Assembly: GCA_040387475.1 (NCBI GenBank)
Contig: JAZKDT010000013.1
Span: 1 to 64,000, forward strand
DNA from: UBA4416 sp040387475
Lineage (GTDB): Bacteria > Bacteroidota > Bacteroidia > B-17B0 > Aurantibacillaceae
Direction: 5' to 3'
DNA: 64,000 nucleotides
The translations under genes and the position numbers were made by a program. The number at the start of each line of letters is the position of its first letter. Within the stretch, counting starts at the first letter, position 1. Positions 8,085 to 16,297 of this stretch are shown piece after piece. The notes beneath the pieces were generated by a model that was not told where the DNA came from, did not search any database, and saw only the letters and a program-made list of their open reading frames with translations.

Positions 8085-8831
8085 TTATATCATGTTGAGC
8101 AATTCAAGTAGTTGCTCTTTCTTCCTATTCGACACAGGTACTATCGAGTCGTCTTTCATTACAATATGGCCCTCTGTTTTCTCAAAACAAAATAAGTGAT
8201 TCATATTGATTAAATGTGAATTATGAACCCTCAGGAAACCAACGTCCGTTAAGAGATCATCGAATTCTTTCATGGTGCGTGATACCATAATCCGCTTCCC
8301 ATCCAGCAAGTATACTTTTGTATAACCACCATCGGATTCAAAACGAATGACATCATTTAAGTCGATAGAATAAATACGCTCCATTGTTTTCAAAACAATT
8401 TTTCGCTTTGTTTTTGCTGGCTCGGTAATATTGCTTAACAATGTCTTCAATTTCAAATTTAGCTCATCACTATTAAATGATTCTTCCACTTTTTTAATAG
8501 CTGAAATTAAATTGGAGGGAGATAAAGGTTTTAGCAAATAATCCAACGCACTATATTTGAATGCTTCAATTGCATACTCCTGGTGGGCAGTTACAAATAT
8601 GACCTTAAAACTCACTTTATCAAACTTTTTCAACAGATCGAAGCCTGTTCCATCAGGCATTTGAATATCCAAAAATATAAGATCAGGTTGATGTTCTGTG
8701 ATAGCCTGAAAACCGGATTCCACCGAATCAGCTATCGAAACTACCTGAATATTTTCGGCATAAGAACTTAGTAAATTAGAGATCAATTCCTGATTATTTG
8801 TTTCATCATCAATAATAATCGCTTTTATCAT
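8085..8831 (-). CDS. LytTR-family response regulator
   Basis: A 248-residue protein. The receiver domain (1-120) has the acidic pair DD at 8-9, phosphoacceptor Asp55 in LIFLDIQMP, the switch threonine in FVTAH and Lys in LLKP. Residues 145-246 form a LytTR DNA-binding domain (DVIRFESDGGYTKVYL, then RVHNSHLINM). Its partner is almost certainly the histidine kinase directly upstream on the same strand (8881-10860, 49-base gap), since LytS-type kinases and LytTR regulators pair as a rule. The target genes are not visible here. Confidence 0.93.
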   Translation of the reverse strand: MIKAIIIDDETNNQELISNLLSSYAENIQVVSIADSVESGFQAITEHQPDLIFLDIQMPDGTGFDLLKKFDKVSFKVIFVTAHQEYAIEAFKYSALDYLLKPLSPSNLISAIKKVEESFNSDELNLKLKTLLSNITEPAKTKRKIVLKTMERIYSIDLNDVIRFESDGGYTKVYLLDGKRIMVSRTMKEFDDLLTDVGFLRVHNSHLINMNHLFCFEKTEGHIVMKDDSIVPVSNRKKEQLLELLNMI

Positions 8832-8880
8832 ATAGTGTTGTTTTTTTAGTTTGCTTCCAGGCGAGTGGCCAGCTTATTTT

Positions 8881-10860
8881 TTATCTTTCTTTATAGGGTA
8901 CAATAAATTTAACTTTAACGCCAGAGTTGTTGAGCGACAGACTTCGCTTATCCAAAATCTGGATTTCAATGTGACTTTTATTTTGCTCACTTAAATTACT
9001 CATTCGCTCTTTTGTAATTACTGTGGCTAGGGACTCGTAAGATGATTTTAACTTGTTTTTCAATTTCATCGCTTCTTCCATTCCTACTCCGTCATCTTCA
9101 ATTTCATATATCAAAAATTTGTTTTCATAGAATAATCTTACATCTACCCTACCCTTCTCTTTTTTATAAAAAATACCGTGCTCGATTGCATTTTCAATAA
9201 ATGGCTGTGCGAGCATAGGCGGAATGTAAATACCATCTCTCTCAATTTTGGGATCAATTTCAATAGCATAATCAAATTTATTTTCAAAACGCAACTTCTG
9301 TAATTCCAGATATGTATTTAATAGTCTCACCTCTGCCTCAATGGATATATAGTCTTTTCGGGAGTAATCAAGGATCATACGGATCAACTCAGAAAATTGC
9401 GAAAGATAATCGCCAGCTTTTAAACTGTCCTGCTTAAAAATGTAGTTTTGAATGGCATTTAATGAATTAAAGATAAAATGCGGATTCATTTGCGATACCA
9501 GGAGCTTTTGTTTTAATAGATTATTTTTTTGAGTATTGATAATACTCTTTTGCTTGAAATTGCGATAAAGAAAAAAAGAGCTTATGGCCAGTAATATTAA
9601 AACAGATGCAAACACAATTAACCAAATGTTTTTCATCAGGTTATTTCGTTCACTAACAGCAGTCAAGGCATCCAGTTTTTTTTCGTTTTCAGATTTATTG
9701 ATTAATTCCTTTTTCTCATACTCATACTTGAGTTTTTGCTCTAATAAAGCATTTTTAGATTCCTGATTATCAAGAATGCTTTTTGATTCGATATATAACT
9801 CATGATATTGAGATGCTTTGGTTTCCTGCTTAGTCTGCTTATATATTTCATAAAGTTGTGCGGCAGCCATTGTGATTTCTGCGGGATGATTGATGCTCTG
9901 CCCTATAGCCAAGGCATCTTCGGCATGAAAAATGGCTAACGCGTATTTTTTTTGAAAAGAAAAAATCCTGCTGAGTATAATATGACCATGATTCATCTCT
10001 ACTTTATTCTGCGTACTTTCAGAAATTTTAAGCCCTTTCTGCGCATACTCTAAAGCTTTGTCATAATTATTCTGATAAACATATATTTGAGCGATATTAG
10101 AATATGCGACTGAACTTGCGTCGTAATCAGCATTTTCTACTGCATCTATACTTTTCTGTAAATATTCCAATGCTTTTGTATAATCCATAGCTGCATTATA
10201 ATCCACTCCAATTTTAAAGTTGATGGTACTAATGGCTACCTCATAATTATTTTTAATATAAAGCTCCCTGCTTTTTTTATGGTGTTCGATAGCCTTACTA
10301 TATTCTCTTTGCAAATAGCAAATATCTCCAATACTTAAGTGAACATCTGCCACGCCAATTTCATCACCGGTTTCCTCAAATATTTTTAAGCATTCGTAAA
10401 GCAGGTTGAGAGCTTTTGTATTATTTCCTTTACGTATATCTATTTGAGCTATAGCTTGCTGGGAAATGGCAACTTCGTTTTTATTACCTGACTGTTTGCT
10501 AACCTCAATGGCTTTATTAAAAAACTCAATGGCCTTTTCATCGTCTGATTGCTCGGAATACATAATTCCCTGATTATGCAGCGCTGTTGCATAATACTTA
10601 CTAAAAATAACTAATGTTCGGCCTTGTGGCTTTAGTGCAAGATTTTTTGAAGCCAATTGCCTCATTTGTTCATTGTATTTTTGCCATTCCCCATCAGCAG
10701 CTATTTCTATGAGCTGATCTAAAACACCGCAACGGATAGTGTCATTTTTGGAAAATTGCAGTTCTTTCTTAAGTGATTCAATAGTATATCCCTGTGAAAA
10801 TGTATGAAGATTCCATAGTAAAAAAAGGGCTGTTAGTCTTAAATAAAGCATATCATACAA
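8881..10860 (-). CDS. TPR sensor histidine kinase (LytS/His_kinase family)
   Basis: A 659-residue protein. An N-terminal signal or membrane anchor is followed by about eight TPR repeats (residues 50-350), a coiled coil rich in K/E, and one transmembrane helix (WLIVFASVLILLAISSFFL, near residue 420). The kinase core has the His_kinase motif QMNPHFIFNSLN with His461 and a C-terminal HATPase (IPPMLAQPFIENAIEHGI, EIEDDGVGM). The TPR sensor is therefore predicted to be periplasmic. An in-frame ATG three codons later (10851) is equally possible as the start. Upstream and co-directional with its LytTR regulator. Confidence 0.92.
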   Translation of the reverse strand: MYDMLYLRLTALFLLWNLHTFSQGYTIESLKKELQFSKNDTIRCGVLDQLIEIAADGEWQKYNEQMRQLASKNLALKPQGRTLVIFSKYYATALHNQGIMYSEQSDDEKAIEFFNKAIEVSKQSGNKNEVAISQQAIAQIDIRKGNNTKALNLLYECLKIFEETGDEIGVADVHLSIGDICYLQREYSKAIEHHKKSRELYIKNNYEVAISTINFKIGVDYNAAMDYTKALEYLQKSIDAVENADYDASSVAYSNIAQIYVYQNNYDKALEYAQKGLKISESTQNKVEMNHGHIILSRIFSFQKKYALAIFHAEDALAIGQSINHPAEITMAAAQLYEIYKQTKQETKASQYHELYIESKSILDNQESKNALLEQKLKYEYEKKELINKSENEKKLDALTAVSERNNLMKNIWLIVFASVLILLAISSFFLYRNFKQKSIINTQKNNLLKQKLLVSQMNPHFIFNSLNAIQNYIFKQDSLKAGDYLSQFSELIRMILDYSRKDYISIEAEVRLLNTYLELQKLRFENKFDYAIEIDPKIERDGIYIPPMLAQPFIENAIEHGIFYKKEKGRVDVRLFYENKFLIYEIEDDGVGMEEAMKLKNKLKSSYESLATVITKERMSNLSEQNKSHIEIQILDKRSLSLNNSGVKVKFIVPYKER

Positions 10861-10896
10861 TTAACCCATACAATGTATGGATTATCTAACGACAAA

Positions 10897-10930
10897 ACAA
10901 AAAAGCCCCTTAGTGATAAGAGGCTTTTTT
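10897..10930 (-). terminator. Intrinsic terminator of the PorE-like gene
   Basis: AAAAAGCC-CTTA pairs with TAAG-GGCTTTTT around a GTGA loop. It lies about 90 bases after the stop of the 11020-12987 gene. T-runs on both strands allow bidirectional use. Confidence 0.8.
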
Positions 10931-11019
10931 ATAAGTGTTGGAGTATTTCCGATAAACGCTATTAAATGCTGGATAATCGTTTTTTAAAGTGCGTAGAAAG
11001 TTGCCCAATGTGGGCTATT

Positions 11020-12987
11020 CTATTTACCTATTTCAACAATTTTCAACTCTACACGTCGGTTAAGCTGTCTTCCGTCTGGATTATCGCTTCCATCAGCATT
11101 TGAATTAGGTGCGGCAGGCATCGTTTCTCCGTATCCTTTGGAAATCAATCTGCCATTGCTAATACCTTTTGACAGAAGGTAGGCCGTTACGGCTGCAGCG
11201 CGATCCTGTGAAAGTTTAGCGTTATACTCAGGCGTTCCTTTTGAATCGGTATGTCCCGATATTTCCACTATAACTTTAGGATACCTATTCAGGAAACGGA
11301 TAATGTTTCTTAGCTCCACATTAGACGTTTTCCTCAAGGTTGCTTTATCAAAATCAAAGAAAATATTGTTTAATACGATCTTGGAACCTACAATAACCGG
11401 AGGTAATTGAACTGCTCTGTATATTTCATAATAGTTTGTCTTTTTTGGAATGTCCCTGTTTTCTGAATAAAATAAGAAGTCATCGGCTTCATAGGCAATA
11501 TTGTAATTCTTTCCAGGAGGTAAAATAAACAAGTATTGGCCGCTTTTACTATTAGGTCGATAAACACCCACAACATCGCCGGTCTCGTTGTCGGTTACTG
11601 TAATAACAATGTCTTTAGGTACCTTCCCATCGTCGGTTTTCACTACACCTTTTAATAAAGTTAGAGGATTTGGTTTCTGATCAAGGAACGAAATGGTATA
11701 ATTGTCCTTTTCTCCGTACCCACCTTCTTTAAAAGATGAATAATAAGCTTTGGTTTTATCAGGAGATACGACATAAAATACATCATCATCGGGGGAGTTT
11801 ACCGGATATCCAACATTTACAGGCGCCAACCATTTACTGCCATCTTCAGATAAAGCACTATAAAATATGTCAAATCCTCCCATTGTATTATGGCCGTTTG
11901 AACTAAAATACAAGGTTACTCCATCAGGGTGAATAAAAGGAGCGTCCTCGTCATACTCCGTATTGATTAACGGACCCATATTGACTGCTTTACCCCATTC
12001 GCCATCCTTGGTTCTCTGGCTCACGTAGATATCACGTCCACCGTAACCACCAGGGCGATCACTCACAAAATAAATAGCATGGCCATCGGCCGAAATAAAC
12101 GCGCTTGGCTCCCAATGCTTGGTATTAATGTTGGAATTTAATTTAACAGGAGTCGACCATTGATCGCCGTTTAACGTGGTTGAATAAATATTTCCATCAC
12201 CGTTATCATCTTTATAAATTAAGATTTCTTGCCCATCAGGCGATATACCTATACTGGCTTCGTTACTTTCGCTATTGATTTTTGAACTGATTGCCTCAGC
12301 TGCTGACCAGCCTGATTTAGTCCGTTCAGAAATATAAATATCCTCCAGGTATTTACCCTCTTCCATAATATCTCCCGTTCCTTTACGGCGGGAGGTAAAG
12401 ATCATGATTGATTGATCTGCTGTAAGCACCGGGCTGTAATCGGCATAAGGCGAGTTAACCGCGCTACCCATATTCTCTATTTTTACTCTCACAGGATTAG
12501 CAATAAGAGACTTGGCCGTGTTACACATCGCTATTTTTCGCTCTGCATCTTTTTGATTGTCCTTGTCTGTTTTACTATTGATCCTCATCTCATTTTCATA
12601 AGTTTGGTATGCAGTGATGGCTTTGTCAAACTTAGAATGAATATGGTAAGCATCTCCCAATAGTTTATAAGCCAGTATGGGAGCATTTCTTTCCTCATAG
12701 CTATTTTTATACTTTGGATCAATTGATTTGACGGCTCTTTCAAGATATCTGGCAGCTTTTGCCTTGCCACTCCTGTTATTCAAGTAACAATCGCCCACTA
12801 AATAACAGATATTGGCATTGGTACTGTCGTCTTTATATAATTCCAGGAAAACAGGCAATGCCTGATAGTAATTGCCTGCTTCATACAGCGTATCCGCCAT
12901 ATAAAATTTTGTTTTAAAATCTTTGTTTTGCGCTATTAAACCTGTAAGATTTATTGCAAGCATTAGTAGTAAAAATTTAATTCTCAT
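11020..12987 (-). CDS. PorE-like TPR / PD40 propeller / CRD / OmpA protein
   Basis: With ATG 12987 as the start (MRIKFLLLMLAINLTGLIAQ, a clean signal peptide) the protein is 655 residues. Domains in order: TPR (about 30-150), PD40 beta-propeller (about 180-440, repeated S.DG.xIYF and PGGYGGRDIY motifs), a carboxypeptidase-like regulatory domain (LKGVVKTDDGKVPKDIVITV), and an OmpA C-terminal domain (FFDFDKATLR, EISGHTDSKGT, RLISKGYGE, NRRVEL). This order is that of PorE, an OmpA-type peptidoglycan-anchored component of type IX secretion. Bacteroidota have many paralogs, so direct T9SS membership is not certain. Confidence 0.88.
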   Translation of the reverse strand: MRIKFLLLMLAINLTGLIAQNKDFKTKFYMADTLYEAGNYYQALPVFLELYKDDSTNANICYLVGDCYLNNRSGKAKAARYLERAVKSIDPKYKNSYEERNAPILAYKLLGDAYHIHSKFDKAITAYQTYENEMRINSKTDKDNQKDAERKIAMCNTAKSLIANPVRVKIENMGSAVNSPYADYSPVLTADQSIMIFTSRRKGTGDIMEEGKYLEDIYISERTKSGWSAAEAISSKINSESNEASIGISPDGQEILIYKDDNGDGNIYSTTLNGDQWSTPVKLNSNINTKHWEPSAFISADGHAIYFVSDRPGGYGGRDIYVSQRTKDGEWGKAVNMGPLINTEYDEDAPFIHPDGVTLYFSSNGHNTMGGFDIFYSALSEDGSKWLAPVNVGYPVNSPDDDVFYVVSPDKTKAYYSSFKEGGYGEKDNYTISFLDQKPNPLTLLKGVVKTDDGKVPKDIVITVTDNETGDVVGVYRPNSKSGQYLFILPPGKNYNIAYEADDFLFYSENRDIPKKTNYYEIYRAVQLPPVIVGSKIVLNNIFFDFDKATLRKTSNVELRNIIRFLNRYPKVIVEISGHTDSKGTPEYNAKLSQDRAAAVTAYLLSKGISNGRLISKGYGETMPAAPNSNADGSDNPDGRQLNRRVELKIVEIGK

Positions 12988-13033
12988 ATAGGGTGTATTT
13001 TTACCCAATAGTTAAGAGAAAGCTATGCCAGCT

Positions 13034-13071
13034 AAAAATCAGAGCCCCGGAAACTTACATTTCCGGGGCTC
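13034..13071 (-). terminator. Intrinsic terminator of msrBA
   Basis: A perfect 12-pair GC-rich stem (13042-13053 with 13060-13071) with a 6-base loop, followed on the minus strand by TGATTTTTAG. It begins 26 bases after the methionine sulfoxide reductase stop. Confidence 0.9.
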
Positions 13072-13097
13072 AACCAAAATTACACTCTTAAAAATCA

Positions 13098-14120
13098 CTA
13101 AAAACGTGATACGCGGCGGTGACAGTATGGAGTTCCACCTTCTTTTTCATAGTACTGTTGATGATAATCTTCAGCGGGCCAAAATGTAGTAGCTTTTCTT
13201 AGTTTAGTAGCTACTTTATATCCTTTAATCTGCAACTGGGCAATTAGCTTTTCAGCCGTTGCTTTTTGTGCATCGTCGAAATAAAATATTTCCGATAAGT
13301 ATTGAGGGCCGACATCATTTCCCTGACCATTTGCCTGAGTAGGATCATGGATCTCAAAAAACAATTTGGTCAATTCTTCATAAGTTGTTTTTGCGGGATC
13401 AAAAGTTACTTCCAACGCTTCAACGTGGCCTGTTGTGTGGCTGCAAACTTCTTTGTAGGTGGGATTTGCTTTAGCACCTCCAATATATCCAACTTTGGTT
13501 CCTAACACACCTGTTGCATTCTGAAAATAATATTCTACTCCCCAAAAACAACCGCCTGCAAAAATAGCTTTAGATGGTTCTTTTGCTATGCTCTCTTTTT
13601 TCACACCGCTTCCTTCTACAAATAGCATTGAAGTAGAATTCACACAATGGCGTGTATTTTTATCAGTTAACCCTTCACCGTAAAAAACGTGTCCCAGATG
13701 CCCTCCACAATTAGTACAAGTAATTTCGGTTCGCTGGCCATCCGCATCTACAGTTTTTTTCACGGCACCAGCAATTTCGTCATCAAAACTGGGCCATCCA
13801 CATCCTGAATGAAATTTTGAATCAGACTCATACAGCGGTGCGTTACATTGCTTGCAAATGTATGTGCCTTTGTCAAATTTATCAGTGTATTCTCCGGTAA
13901 AAGGTCTTTCTGTTCCTTTATTTAAAATAACATACTTTTCCTGATCAGTTAAGGGGTTTAGTTTCATAGGTGTGTCTTTTTTAATAGTTGAATTTTTAGT
14001 AACAGTAGTGGTATTATTTGTATTTTGACATTGAGTACTATAACACCCAATAACAAATAACAGAGCTACAAGCATTAGGCGAGGTTGGCTAAAATGCTTC
14101 ATTACGTTTGTTGTTTTCAT
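13098..14120 (-). CDS. msrBA: Bifunctional peptide methionine sulfoxide reductase MsrB-MsrA, lipoprotein
   Basis: A 340-residue fusion. Residues 1-30 look like a lipoprotein signal (LLFVIGC, Cys26), so it would act in the periplasm or at a membrane. The MsrB domain comes first: two zinc CxxC pairs (CKQC, CTNC) and the catalytic cysteine in RHCVNSTS; it reduces Met-R-sulfoxide. The MsrA domain follows (AIFAGGCFWGVEYYF with the catalytic Cys; GYIGG; TGHVEALEV; LSEIFYF), for Met-S-sulfoxide. B-then-A fusions are known in other bacteria. The role is repair of oxidised envelope proteins. It is monocistronic with a strong terminator. An alternative start is ATG 14102. Confidence 0.95.
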   Translation of the reverse strand: MKTTNVMKHFSQPRLMLVALLFVIGCYSTQCQNTNNTTTVTKNSTIKKDTPMKLNPLTDQEKYVILNKGTERPFTGEYTDKFDKGTYICKQCNAPLYESDSKFHSGCGWPSFDDEIAGAVKKTVDADGQRTEITCTNCGGHLGHVFYGEGLTDKNTRHCVNSTSMLFVEGSGVKKESIAKEPSKAIFAGGCFWGVEYYFQNATGVLGTKVGYIGGAKANPTYKEVCSHTTGHVEALEVTFDPAKTTYEELTKLFFEIHDPTQANGQGNDVGPQYLSEIFYFDDAQKATAEKLIAQLQIKGYKVATKLRKATTFWPAEDYHQQYYEKEGGTPYCHRRVSRF

Positions 14121-14297
14121 AGCTTAGGTTTTACGATTATAAAATTAACATATAAACTCTTAAAATGTTGCTCTTAAAAAAGGCAATTTAGATTTACATA
14201 CGACTTTTATACTTTTTTGTATTTAAGTGATTATTCTTTTTAACAGAAATTCACAAGTAATTGAGCAAAGAGGTGTGGTTTTAGTTTATCTTCATAT

Positions 14298-14798
14298 ATG
14301 TTTAGTCGTTTAATAACTCTATTTTTTATTTTTGCTTCAATTAGTATTGTTGGAAAAACAGCTATAGAACTACCAAAAGACAGCATACGGCAAGATAGTT
14401 TGTTGTCGTACTGTAAAAAACACTTAGGATCTAATTACCAGTATGCCAGTTGTGATCCTTCAGGAGGATTTGACTGTTCAGGATTTGTATATTATGTATT
14501 TAACCACTTCCATGTCAAAGTACCGCGTTCATCGAGTGAATTTAGTTCATTTGGAAAAACAGTATCTCCTGAACTGGCGAAACCGGGTGATGTTATAGTA
14601 TTTACGGGAACAAATGTAAAAAAACGATCGCCCGGCCACGTAGGGATTGTTATTTCAAATCCGGGCGAAGAACTTCAATTTATTCACAGTTCTTCCAATA
14701 AAAAACATTCGGGGGTTAAAATATCTTCTTACAAGGAGTCTCCGTACTATAAAAATCGATTCCTGAAAATCGTTCGTGTAGCTGTTATTTATAAATAA
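14298..14798 (+). CDS. NlpC/P60 (C40) cell-wall endopeptidase
   Basis: A 166-residue secreted protein: an N-terminal signal sequence, then a single NlpC/P60 domain. The catalytic Cys is in GGFDCSGFVYYVF, the catalytic His in GHVGIV, and the third polar residue in FIHSSS. The family cleaves gamma-D-Glu-diamino acid bonds in peptidoglycan stem peptides. There is no extra targeting domain, so it is a minimal enzyme. The stop codon abuts the stop of the convergent receiver gene with no spacer. Confidence 0.9.
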   Translation: MFSRLITLFFIFASISIVGKTAIELPKDSIRQDSLLSYCKKHLGSNYQYASCDPSGGFDCSGFVYYVFNHFHVKVPRSSSEFSSFGKTVSPELAKPGDVIVFTGTNVKKRSPGHVGIVISNPGEELQFIHSSSNKKHSGVKISSYKESPYYKNRFLKIVRVAVIYK

Positions 14799-15200
14799 TC
14801 AGATCAGTTGTTCACTTTGCAATAAACTTTTTAATCTACCTGTATTCAAAGGTTTTTCCATGAGTTGCAACACCATGGGATTTTCATTTGCCCTTAATTT
14901 GTCACCTGTATCTAGTGAAGAGGACACCGCAATAACTTTACATTTTTTTCTGGATTCGTGAGGAAGGAGTGCATATTTATCAAGAAAGTCGAATCCATTC
15001 ATTACCGGCATATGGATATCCAATAAAATAAGATCGGGCCATAATGCACCATCATTTTCCTCAAGAAATTTAAGCGCTTCTGTGGCAAAAGGGTATTCAG
15101 CTATTTGATGAGTAATATCCATCTGGCGAATGAGTTCGTGATGAATGAACAGATCGATCTTGTTATCATCAATTAACATGACTGAAATTTTCTTACTCAT
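14799..15200 (-). CDS. Single-domain response regulator (receiver only)
   Basis: A 133-residue stand-alone receiver with DD at 11-12, phosphoacceptor Asp61 in LILLDIHMP, the switch Ser in VIAVSSS and Lys in LMEKPL. There is no output domain. Its start overlaps the 3' end of the receiver-kinase gene by 8 bases, which suggests translational coupling. It is the last of five tightly spaced minus-strand genes headed by the E1/nitroreductase fusion. It probably acts as a phosphate relay or sink, or by protein-protein contact. Confidence 0.92.
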   Translation of the reverse strand: MSKKISVMLIDDNKIDLFIHHELIRQMDITHQIAEYPFATEALKFLEENDGALWPDLILLDIHMPVMNGFDFLDKYALLPHESRKKCKVIAVSSSLDTGDKLRANENPMVLQLMEKPLNTGRLKSLLQSEQLI

Positions 15201-16290
15201 TAGATGGTTTATTAGGAATTAGTATGTTAAAAGAAGTACCTTTCATTAATTCAGAAGAAACTGTAATGGTACCATTCACTTTTTCAATCGCTTCTTTTAC
15301 AATGTAAAGTCCAATGCCGGTACCTTCTGTGTTTAACGAATCTTCGGTTCTAAAAAATAACTGAAATATACGATCCAAATAATTTTGATCAATTCCAATG
15401 CCATTATCAGTCACCTTGATTTTAGCTTCCGAAGCACTGACATCAATATCAATTTTTATCTCCTGCTTATCAATGGCGGGGTTTTGGTATTTAATGGCGT
15501 TTGATATCAGGTTTTCGAAAATAACACCCAACCTAAAAACATCCCCAGTAAATTCATTATGCTGTTTACAGCAAAACTGAAAATCAATAGAAGTATTCTG
15601 ATTTTTTAATGTATCCCATATGGATGTGATAAGCGCGTTAAAATCTACCTTATCATTAACTTCTTCGGACCGCGCATTTTTATAATAATCAATGAGCTTC
15701 TTAATAAAATTATCAAGCTTTATAACTCTTCCTTCAATCATTTCAAAATAAGTATCTGCCACTCTTAACTCGGGCAATAATTTGGTGAGATTTACAACTC
15801 CCAAAATCGAAGTTAACGGTGATCGTAAATCATGAGATACACTGTATACAAATTTATTAAGCTCATCATTTATTTTTTGTAGTTCCTGATTTTTTAATTT
15901 TAGCTCAACCCTCGATTTATAGAGTGTTACGCAATTGTCTATAGCTATCGACAGCTTTTCCCAATCCCAGGGTTTTTGAATAAACTTACTAATTTGTCCG
16001 CGATTGATCGCATCAATAACAACTTCGATATCTGATTGCCCGGTGATAAGCAGCCTACTACTATCTGGATAAAGTTTTACCGCTTTTTCTAAAAACTCAA
16101 CGCCTGTAATTCCTGGCATGCGCTGATCGGATATAATAACATGTACGTAGTTTGTTTGTAATAAAGTAAGCGCATCCCCGGCGTTGGTTGCAGTGTAAAC
16201 TTCATACTCTTTTCTGAAATTAGCGCGAAAAGCCACGAGGTTTTGTTCCTCATCATCAACGTATAAAACTTTTATCTTTTCGGCTTGCAT
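15193..16290 (-). CDS. Receiver-histidine kinase hybrid (REC-HisKA-HATPase)
   Basis: A 365-residue soluble protein. The N-terminal receiver has phosphoacceptor Asp55 (VIISDQRMPG) and the RpfG-like ending GQSDIEVVIDAINRGQI followed by IQKPWDW. A coiled coil leads to HisKA with His153 (YSVSHDLRSPL) and a HATPase (NLISNAIKYQN, DNGIGID, GTGIGLYIV). No transmembrane segment is visible, so input probably comes by phosphotransfer to the receiver. The first 120 residues are clearly paralogous to the divergent receiver at 21708. Seven bases separate it from the 7TM kinase upstream. Confidence 0.92.
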   Translation of the reverse strand: MQAEKIKVLYVDDEEQNLVAFRANFRKEYEVYTATNAGDALTLLQTNYVHVIISDQRMPGITGVEFLEKAVKLYPDSSRLLITGQSDIEVVIDAINRGQISKFIQKPWDWEKLSIAIDNCVTLYKSRVELKLKNQELQKINDELNKFVYSVSHDLRSPLTSILGVVNLTKLLPELRVADTYFEMIEGRVIKLDNFIKKLIDYYKNARSEEVNDKVDFNALITSIWDTLKNQNTSIDFQFCCKQHNEFTGDVFRLGVIFENLISNAIKYQNPAIDKQEIKIDIDVSASEAKIKVTDNGIGIDQNYLDRIFQLFFRTEDSLNTEGTGIGLYIVKEAIEKVNGTITVSSELMKGTSFNILIPNKPSNE

Positions 16291-16297
16291 ATTGAGT